Part shown: one piece after another, positions 1 to 4,712 of the stretch
Numbering within the stretch: position 1 is the first letter of the stretch
Layout: each line of letters begins with the position of its first letter
Position numbers and translations under genes: made by a program
DNA from: JBEIVB01 sp040374085
GTDB lineage: Bacteria > Bacteroidota > Bacteroidia > UBA4408
Length of the DNA: 5,757 bases
Reading direction: 5' to 3'
Assembly (NCBI GenBank): GCA_040374085.1
Contig: JBEIVB010000128.1
Location: 1-5,757 of the forward strand
Notes under the pieces: model-generated
Database searches by the model: none
What the model was told of the DNA's origin: nothing
Seen by the model: the letters and a program-made list of their open reading frames with translations, nothing else

Positions 1-96
1 CAGGCGAGGACCCGAGCGCAAACCTACCTGAGCCAATGCAGCTGTTGTGAAGAGCACACACCCAAGTAGGATTCCAAGATAATAGAGCTGTTTCAT
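1..96 (-). CDS. N-terminus of a secreted protein (partial, runs off left edge)
   Basis: An ATG at 96 (minus strand) opens a frame of 32 codons that stays open to the window edge. It begins MKQLYYLGILLGCVLFTTAA and continues LAQVGLRSGPRL. This is a good Sec signal peptide: one Lys at the N-terminus, a hydrophobic core of about 17 residues, then an A-L-A site with likely signal peptidase I cleavage before Gln23. Cys13 sits in an LLGC sequence that loosely resembles a lipobox, but the hydrophobic stretch continues for ten residues past it, so I favour a soluble or outer-membrane protein over a lipoprotein. The mature start (QVGLRSGPRL) is reminiscent of outer-membrane beta-barrel proteins of Bacteroidota, but ten residues cannot establish a family. 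The gene diverges from the lipoprotein gene, with 57 bases between start codons. It is too short for standard ORF cut-offs and is easily missed. Confidence 0.72.
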   Translation of the reverse strand, partial: MKQLYYLGILLGCVLFTTAALAQVGLRSGPRL

Positions 97-106
97 GAGG
101 CGTCGA

Positions 107-132
107 TTGGGCCTACAATTTCTATATATTTG
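107..132 (+). promoter_or_regulatory. Putative Bacteroidota-type promoter for the lipoprotein gene
   Basis: TATATTTG at 125-132 matches the Bacteroidota -7 element TAnnTTTG exactly. A TTG at 107-109 lies 15 bases upstream as a candidate -33 element, slightly closer than the spacing usually quoted. Transcription would start near 137, giving a leader of about 17 bases before the ATG at 154. The leader has no purine-rich ribosome-binding site, which is normal in this phylum. The assignment rests on motif match and position only. Confidence 0.5.
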
Positions 133-153
133 CCCAAACCAACCCCTCTACCC

Positions 154-1026
154 ATGAAAAAAACGCTTTGGGCGATGCTCGCTTTGGCGCTCTATTTGCA
201 ATCCTGCGAAAACAAAAACGAAAAGGCCCCCAATCCTCTTGCCGATAGCCTTGCAAGGGTAAACAAGGATCTCCAAAACCAGCTTACGGGGAAAGACTCT
301 TCCATGAACATGTTCATGGGTGCTTTCAACGATATTCAAGACAATTTGGATTCGATCAAGCAAAAGGAGAAGCTCATCATCAGCTCCGCAAGAGGCGAAG
401 ATGCGGCCAACAAAAAAGAACAAATCAAGGCCGACATTCAGGCGATTTACGATCTGATGAAGCGGAACCGCGGCAACCTAGCGGGACTCCGTTCCAAATT
501 GAAAACCGCCGCCGAGAACCAAGCCAAAGCCGACAGCACCATCCTGGAAATGCAGAAGGCCATTGACCGTTTAACTGCTCAGCTGGATGCCAAGGACAAG
601 GAACTTGTTGACCTCAAGGCCCAGCTCGATAAACTGAAAATGGACTTCGATCAGCTTACCGCCAACTACAAATCCAAAGAAGCCGAAAGCAACCAGAAGA
701 CCGTTGAGCTCAATACTGCTTACTACATGGTGGGCAACGCCAAAGACCTGGAATTGAAGGGCATCATTAAGAAAGAAGGCGGCTTCATTGGCATAGGCAA
801 AACCATTAAAGTGATGCCCAGCTTCAAGCGCGATGGGTTCACTAAGATCGACATCACTCAGCTTTCTACCATCCCTTTATCCGGCAAGAAAGCCGAGGTG
901 ATTACCAACCACCCTGCCGGCTCTTATACCATTGAGGGTACAGATAAAATGGTGAAGCAGATTACCATCAACAATCCACAGCAGTTCTGGAGCAGCTCCA
1001 AGTATCTCGTGATTTTGGTGAAGTAA
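154..1026 (+). CDS. Coiled-coil lipoprotein of a Bacteroidota-conserved type
   Basis: A 290-residue envelope lipoprotein. I start it at ATG 154 rather than the in-frame TTG at 130, because the shorter form gives a proper signal peptide (MKKTLWAMLALALYLQSC) ending in an LQSC lipobox with Cys18 as the lipidated residue. ENKNEK follows the Cys, a charged/polar stretch of the kind linked to surface or outer-membrane sorting in Bacteroidota. Residues about 30-185 are rich in Lys, Glu, Gln, Asp and Leu, with heptad-like spacing, and are probably a long coiled coil, strongest at 128-185. The C-terminal part (about 186-290) is compact and beta-rich: AYYMVGNAKDLELKGIIKKE, then a Gly-rich GGFIGIG at 209-215 and FTKIDI at 229-234, ending at SKYLVILVK. 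I recall this C-terminal pattern in Bacteroidota proteins that some databases label Cbp1-like collagen-binding adhesins. That name is from memory, and no binding function can be inferred here. The gene has its own promoter and terminator and so appears monocistronic. Confidence 0.85.
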   Translation: MKKTLWAMLALALYLQSCENKNEKAPNPLADSLARVNKDLQNQLTGKDSSMNMFMGAFNDIQDNLDSIKQKEKLIISSARGEDAANKKEQIKADIQAIYDLMKRNRGNLAGLRSKLKTAAENQAKADSTILEMQKAIDRLTAQLDAKDKELVDLKAQLDKLKMDFDQLTANYKSKEAESNQKTVELNTAYYMVGNAKDLELKGIIKKEGGFIGIGKTIKVMPSFKRDGFTKIDITQLSTIPLSGKKAEVITNHPAGSYTIEGTDKMVKQITINNPQQFWSSSKYLVILVK

Positions 1027-1055
1027 TTCAATCGATTTCATTTCTTTCATCCAAT

Positions 1056-1084
1056 AAAAAAGGCTGCCATTGGCAGCCTTTTTT
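1056..1084. terminator. Bidirectional intrinsic terminator between convergent genes
   Basis: A near-perfect inverted repeat has a 13-bp stem (A5-AGGCTGCC-type left arm at 1056-1068 pairing with 1072-1084) and a 3-base ATT loop at 1069-1071. The GC-rich core, GGCTGCC with GGCAGCC, is flanked by an A-run on the left and a T-run on the right. It therefore yields a stem followed by a U-tract when read from either strand. It lies 29 bases after the lipoprotein stop codon and 17 bases after the peptidase stop codon on the other strand, so it can end both transcripts. Confidence 0.9.
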
Positions 1085-1101
1085 GTTTTACTTGTATCGC
1101 T

Positions 1102-2355
1102 TTATTCTTTCGGAAACTTTGTAAGCTCATCACGGAAGGCATCTTTGTGGACCATGAAATCCATGATTTTGAGCTTGATGTAATCTTCGTGAAAGAAATA
1201 GTAGCCGAAGTTTTTCGAGTCTTTGGCGCAGTTGCGGCTGCCGGCACCGGAATCTTTTACCAAATACCAGCTCTGCCCGTTTTTCTCTGCATACCCAATT
1301 AAGTGCATGCCGTGGTCGTCGGTGGTGGTTTTGTTGGTGAACCGCAGCTGGCGTGCATACTCATCAATGTATTCAGAGGGGATGTCGTAGCTGGGAACCA
1401 CCGCAGTATTGTTCCAACTGTCGAAGCCCGATTCGGAGGTATCACCACCAATGGCAATGGTGTAGCCTTTTCGTATGGCTTGACGCAGCACCTGCATAAA
1501 CACATCCAACGGCACGTTGCAATAAGAGGCATCGTGCCACCAATTGTCTTCCACTTCATATTCGGCTCGGGTGTAATAAGGTTTGTCGAGCAGCGACATA
1601 ACATCAACATAATCATCCGGAACCAGTTTCATAACATCCTTCAAGAAGGCTGCCGGGGTGTAGGTTTTGCCCTGCCAGGTCACCTGCGTGGGAGGCGCAC
1701 CCATGTGGGAATTGAGGATGCTTTGAATGGTGGAAACCACCCATGCTTCGTTCCACTGGTTGTTCTGTTTCACCGCCTCCATGAAGGCTTTCATTTCAGC
1801 CACCATTTTCTTATGGGTGTGGTAGGTTTGTCCGGGTTTTAGGCCGGTGTAGAGGTTCTCGGGCACGGCTCCGTATTGTTTAAAAATGCGCTTTACGGCA
1901 TTGGCTTCAGAGCCTTCGTCGAACACAGAGTTGCCCCGCTCTTGCACAAAGCGTTTGGCTTTTTCCACGTATTCCCAATACGCGGTAAACATCTCCGAAA
2001 TTTTAATGGTTTGCTTAGTTAAGCGGTACACCTCGGTTTCGAAAAAAGAGGTGGTGCTGAAGCTCCAGCAGGTTCCTGTGGCGCCCTGGCTGATGGGCTC
2101 GTTGCGCCAGTAGGTGGTGAATTCCTCTACAGAGGTGGGAGGGTTAAAGGTGCTGAGATCGATTTTGAAGGCTCTGCGCTTTTTTTCCGGAGCCTGCTGC
2201 ACCTCTGCGTCTTCTATTCCGCGGAGGATGCTGTTTTCATAATATCCGGGTTTCAAATCCCGAAAGGTACCGCGGTCGCGCCGAGGAGCAGTTCCTTGGG
2301 CTTGCGTAACGCCCGATGCAAGCAGCAGGGCAATGAGGGTATAACAACGTGTCAT
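1102..2355 (-). CDS. Exported C1-family cysteine peptidase (bleomycin hydrolase/aminopeptidase C-like)
   Basis: A 417-residue papain-fold peptidase related to the C1B group (PepC/bleomycin hydrolase). Residues 1-19 form a Sec signal peptide (MTRCYTLIALLLASGVTQA, cleavage before Gln20), so the enzyme is predicted in the periplasm or outside. Classical C1B enzymes are cytosolic. The oxyanion Gln90 and catalytic Cys96 lie in QGATGTCWSFS with the papain-like six-residue spacing. His348 in DDHGMHLIGY is the likely catalytic His, because Gly354 is six residues on, as in papain. The C-terminal block GYYFFHEDYIKLKIMDFMVH (384-403) corresponds to the GY...W..F..Y...V end of bleomycin hydrolases. The usual Asn of the NSWG motif is Asp368 here (VKDSGAG), and the motif Trp is Gly370. 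The long insert at about 170-280 between the Cys and His halves is also C1B-like. Specificity is unknown; an aminopeptidase role is inference. The gene is monocistronic, starting at ATG 2355 and sharing a divergent control region with the hydrolase gene. Confidence 0.88.
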   Translation of the reverse strand: MTRCYTLIALLLASGVTQAQGTAPRRDRGTFRDLKPGYYENSILRGIEDAEVQQAPEKKRRAFKIDLSTFNPPTSVEEFTTYWRNEPISQGATGTCWSFSTTSFFETEVYRLTKQTIKISEMFTAYWEYVEKAKRFVQERGNSVFDEGSEANAVKRIFKQYGAVPENLYTGLKPGQTYHTHKKMVAEMKAFMEAVKQNNQWNEAWVVSTIQSILNSHMGAPPTQVTWQGKTYTPAAFLKDVMKLVPDDYVDVMSLLDKPYYTRAEYEVEDNWWHDASYCNVPLDVFMQVLRQAIRKGYTIAIGGDTSESGFDSWNNTAVVPSYDIPSEYIDEYARQLRFTNKTTTDDHGMHLIGYAEKNGQSWYLVKDSGAGSRNCAKDSKNFGYYFFHEDYIKLKIMDFMVHKDAFRDELTKFPKE

Positions 2356-2372
2356 GTTTTTTTATGTGGCCT

Positions 2373-2403
2373 GCAAGTTAAGTTGCCGGTGCCGCTCCCA
2401 CAA
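2373..2403 (-). promoter_or_regulatory. Weak candidate promoter for the peptidase gene, overlapping an imperfect palindrome
   Basis: On the minus strand, TAACTTGC (2380-2373) differs from TAnnTTTG at one defined position. A TTG at 2403-2401 lies 20 bases upstream, within the spacing usual for Bacteroidota. The leader before ATG 2355 would be about 10 bases. The -7 candidate overlaps the imperfect palindrome GCAAGTTAAGTTGC (2373-2386, six of seven pairs match), which could be an operator or a chance match. No Shine-Dalgarno sequence is visible; the leader ends in an A-run. Confidence 0.33.
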
Positions 2404-2423
2404 GGCTGGGCTGCCAAGGCGCG

Positions 2424-2450
2424 TTGCGTCGGGCAAAAACGGTTACTTTG
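2424..2450 (+). promoter_or_regulatory. Putative promoter of the hydrolase-regulator-Nudix operon, near-leaderless
   Basis: TTACTTTG at 2443-2450 fits TAnnTTTG except for T in place of A at the second position. A TTG at 2424-2426 precedes it by 16 bases, almost the same geometry as the candidate promoter at 107-132. The G of the -7 element is only 4 bases from the ATG at 2455, so the transcript would start at or within a base or two of the start codon. There is no room for a ribosome-binding site. This supports choosing the ATG at 2455 over the upstream in-frame alternative at 2296. Confidence 0.48.
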
Positions 2451-2454
2451 TGCC

Positions 2455-3105
2455 ATGCAATCTGCTCTTCACATACATCGATTTGAGGTGAATCCCTTTC
2501 AGGAGAACACCTACCTGGTTTCCCATGCCAACGGCTCTGCATTATTGGTGGATCCGGGGTTTTCGGATGTGGGTGAGGAGCAAGGGTTTGAGGATGCACT
2601 TAGCCGCCATTCCCTTACACTAAAAGAAGTTGTGCTCACCCATGCCCACATCGATCATGTGCTGGGACTGGCCTATGTACACCGACGCTTTGGGTATGCC
2701 CCCCTGATGCACGCATCTGATTTACCCTTGCTGGAGCGCGCTCCGGCCATTGGTCAGGCATACGGTGTGCCTTGTCCACAACCGCCCGAGCCCAAAGGCT
2801 TTCTCGAACACGGTCATCCGTTTGTGTTTGAAGGCGAGGAACTGGAGGTGCGCCATGCACCCGGGCACTCTCCGGGCAGTGTGGTGTTCATCTACCATCC
2901 CGGAAAATGGGTGCTGGTGGGCGATGTGCTGTTTGCAGGCTCCATTGGTCGCACCGATCTGCCCGGCGGAAGCCACCCTGAACTCCTCCAATCCATTGCT
3001 CAGCAACTGCTTACCTTGCCCGACGATTATGCCGTGTATCCGGGTCACGGACCCAAGACCACCATCGGAGCCGAACGAAGAAGCAATCCATTTTTACAAC
3101 CATAA
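2455..3105 (+). CDS. Metallo-beta-lactamase-fold hydrolase, glyoxalase II-like (YcbL type)
   Basis: A 216-residue cytosolic metallohydrolase with all seven expected metal ligands: H63, H65, D67 and H68 in THAHIDH, H138 in APGHSPGS, D157 in GDVLF, and H198 in YPGHGP. The N-terminal FEVNPFQENTYLV and the late SIGRTDLPGG and PGHGPKTTIGAERRSNPFL blocks match small glyoxalase II-like proteins of the YcbL kind, which lack the C-terminal helical domain of full glyoxalase II. The substrate is probably a thioester such as S-lactoylglutathione or another thiol conjugate. Many Bacteroidota lack glutathione, so the true substrate is open. I chose ATG 2455 because homologues begin a few residues before this FEVNP segment and the earlier frame lies inside the peptidase gene. 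No signal peptide is visible. It is the first gene of a unit with the response regulator, whose ATG lies 6 bases after this stop codon. Confidence 0.9.
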   Translation: MQSALHIHRFEVNPFQENTYLVSHANGSALLVDPGFSDVGEEQGFEDALSRHSLTLKEVVLTHAHIDHVLGLAYVHRRFGYAPLMHASDLPLLERAPAIGQAYGVPCPQPPEPKGFLEHGHPFVFEGEELEVRHAPGHSPGSVVFIYHPGKWVLVGDVLFAGSIGRTDLPGGSHPELLQSIAQQLLTLPDDYAVYPGHGPKTTIGAERRSNPFLQP

Positions 3106-3110
3106 AGGAA
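3104..3110 (+). promoter_or_regulatory. Shine-Dalgarno-like purine run before the regulator start
   Basis: AAAGGAA overlaps the stop codon of the hydrolase gene and ends one base before the ATG at 3112. It is the only SD-like sequence ahead of a start codon in this window, although it sits closer to the ATG than is ideal. Its position suggests reinitiation by ribosomes finishing the upstream gene. Confidence 0.35.
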
Positions 3111-3111
3111 T

Positions 3112-4263
3112 ATGAGCCACATCCTCATTGTTGACGACGAGCGCGCCATACGAAATACCTTGCGCGACATTTTGGAATACGAGAAGCTTCAGGTTGATGA
3201 GGCTGCCGATGGAAAAGAAGGCTGGGAGAAGATCCGCAAAGGCAAGCACGATCTTATCCTGTGCGACATTAAAATGCCCGGCATGGACGGCATGGAGCTC
3301 TTGGTGAAGATGCAAGAGGCCGGCATAGACACCCCTGTCATTATGATATCGGGCCACGGCAACATAGAAACAGCCGTGGAGGCGGTTAAGAAAGGTGCTT
3401 ACGATTTCATTCAAAAACCTTTGGATTTGAATCGCTTGTTGGTTACCCTGCGCAACGCCATGGATCGCAAGCAGCTCATACAAGAAACGCGTGTATTGCG
3501 CAAGAAAGTAGCCAAGACGGTGGATATGGTTGGCGAGAGCGGGGCCATAAAAAGCATTCAGGAAATTATTGAGAAGGTTGCCCCCACCGATGCCCGTGTT
3601 TTGATTACCGGTCCAAACGGCTCCGGAAAAGAGCTGGTGGCGCGTTGGATACACGAGAAAAGTCAGAGAGCCGGCGGACCGTTGGTGGAGGTGAACTGCG
3701 CCGCCATACCTTCTGAGCTCATCGAGAGTGAGTTGTTTGGCCACGAGAAAGGAGCCTTTACCTCTGCGGTATCTACGCGCAAAGGAAGGTTTGAGCAGGC
3801 CGAGGGCGGAACGCTTTTCCTAGATGAGGTGGGCGATATGAGCCCATCTGCTCAGGCAAAGGTGTTGAGGGCCTTGCAGGAGAATAAAATTGTGAAGGTG
3901 GGCGGCGAGAAGGAGCAGAAGATAAACGTACGCGTGATTGCGGCTACCAACAAAAATCTGCAACATGAAATTGCCGAGGGTAGGTTTCGCGAAGATTTGT
4001 TTCATAGATTAAACGTTATTCCCATTCGCGTTCCGTCATTGGCCGAGCGCAGAGAAGACATACCGCTTCTGGTGGCGCACTTTTTAACCGTGCTGGCTCA
4101 GGAACAAGGCATAGCGCCCAAAACCATGGCGAAGGATGCGCTTGCTGCCTTGCAGGAAAAACCCTGGACCGGCAACATCCGCGAGCTTAGAAACGTGGTG
4201 GAGCGCTTGATGATTCTCGGAGGAAAATCAATTACCGCCAAAGACGTTACCCTTTACTGTTGA
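3112..4263 (+). CDS. NtrC-family response regulator (REC + sigma-54 AAA+) lacking a C-terminal HTH
   Basis: A 383-residue two-component regulator predicted to remodel sigma-54 RNA polymerase using ATP. Receiver domain 1-120: acidic pocket D8/D9, phosphoacceptor D52 in LCDIKMPGMDG, switch Ser80 and Lys102 in QKP. AAA+ domain about 138-370: Walker A GPNGSGKE (167-174), sigma-54 contact loop, Walker B GTLFLDE (233-239, with D238 and E239), sensor I AATNK (277-281), arginine-finger candidates in GRFREDLFHR (R293, R299), and GNIRELRNVVERL (354-366). The contact loop reads GAFTSA (214-219) rather than GAFTGA. The protein ends 17 residues after the NVVERL helix, so the Fis-type HTH of NtrC proteins (normally giving about 450 residues) is absent. 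The Nudix start codon overlaps the stop, so this is not an obvious recent frameshift. I recall Bacteroidota orthologues with the same length and loop, so both traits are probably inherited. It likely acts from solution or through a partner. No cognate kinase is in view. Confidence 0.92.
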   Translation: MSHILIVDDERAIRNTLRDILEYEKLQVDEAADGKEGWEKIRKGKHDLILCDIKMPGMDGMELLVKMQEAGIDTPVIMISGHGNIETAVEAVKKGAYDFIQKPLDLNRLLVTLRNAMDRKQLIQETRVLRKKVAKTVDMVGESGAIKSIQEIIEKVAPTDARVLITGPNGSGKELVARWIHEKSQRAGGPLVEVNCAAIPSELIESELFGHEKGAFTSAVSTRKGRFEQAEGGTLFLDEVGDMSPSAQAKVLRALQENKIVKVGGEKEQKINVRVIAATNKNLQHEIAEGRFREDLFHRLNVIPIRVPSLAERREDIPLLVAHFLTVLAQEQGIAPKTMAKDALAALQEKPWTGNIRELRNVVERLMILGGKSITAKDVTLYC

Positions 4264-4712
4264 TGGCAACCTCTTCTGCTTCGGGATACAACCTTAGGGT
4301 GTATGGTGTTTGGGTAGACGAAAACAAGGTTCTGCTGAGTGAGGAAGAGCGTTTCGGTGTAAGCATGACCAAGTTTCCGGGTGGGGGCGTGGAATTTGGC
4401 GAGGGCCTTGCAGAAGCCCTGATTCGGGAATTGAAAGAGGAAACGGGTGCGCATTTCCGAATCCTGAGTCATCTCTACACCACCGATTTTTTTGTGGCTT
4501 CGGCTTTTCACCCCAACCAACAGTTGCTGAGTGTTTATTATAGAGTTGAACCTATAGAAATATTCAACCCATTCGATCTTTCTAAGCAGCAAGCAAATCC
4601 CGGAGAACAGGTTTCTTTTCGCTGGCATCCGCTGCAAGAATTGGAACCGGAGGTGTTGACCTTTCCCATTGATCGTCACGTGGCCCTGTTGCTGCGGGCA
4701 TTAGAGGGGTAG
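4263..4712 (+). CDS. Nudix hydrolase
   Basis: A 149-residue cytosolic Nudix enzyme that should cleave a nucleoside diphosphate linked to another moiety, using a divalent metal. The Nudix box is complete and correctly spaced: G41, E47, R55-E56, E59-E60 and G62, in the segment from GGGVEFGEG to RELKEETG. The usual hydrophobic residue after the final Gly is Ala63. The domain is preceded by a YGVWVDENKVLLSEEE strand pair and followed by a beta-rich part (LLSVYYRVEP, VSFRWHPLQEL) typical of single-domain Nudix proteins. No substrate-specific motif is evident; ADP-ribose, NDP-sugars and oxidised nucleotides are all possible. I start at ATG 4263, whose A is the last base of the regulator's TGA (TGATG). 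This points to translational coupling, and the alternative TTG one codon upstream is less likely. The last 12 bases overlap the 3' end of the opposing phosphatase gene. Confidence 0.9.
   Translation: MATSSASGYNLRVYGVWVDENKVLLSEEERFGVSMTKFPGGGVEFGEGLAEALIRELKEETGAHFRILSHLYTTDFFVASAFHPNQQLLSVYYRVEPIEIFNPFDLSKQQANPGEQVSFRWHPLQELEPEVLTFPIDRHVALLLRALEG

Noticed and set aside
130..153. TTG start eight codons upstream of the lipoprotein ATG
   Set aside because: The TTG lies inside the -7 promoter motif, and the extension would put prolines ahead of the signal peptide. The ATG at 154 gives a standard lipoprotein leader.
1303..1842. 179-residue open frame on the plus strand, antisense within the peptidase gene
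   Set aside because: It lies wholly inside the confidently assigned peptidase, has a His/Val/Gly-rich composition typical of an antisense shadow, and has no recognisable motif or promoter.
2296..2454. 53-codon upstream extension of the hydrolase frame
   Set aside because: It overlaps the peptidase signal-peptide region, encodes no motif, and is separated from the real start by a promoter-like site just before ATG 2455.
3094..3744. 216-residue minus-strand open frame opposite the response regulator
   Set aside because: It is the reverse complement of conserved REC and AAA+ coding sequence. Its His/Leu/Asn-rich product has no domain signature.
4240..4300. Possible frameshift removing an HTH from the response regulator
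   Set aside because: The bases after the stop encode the N-terminus of an intact Nudix protein in the next frame. I see no Fis-like helix in any forward frame.
4631..4650. Sigma-54 -24/-12-like sequence (TGGCATCCGCTGCA) inside the Nudix gene
   Set aside because: The GG-to-GC spacing is 8 rather than 10 bases and it lies in coding sequence. No convincing -24/-12 site was found in the three intergenic regions.
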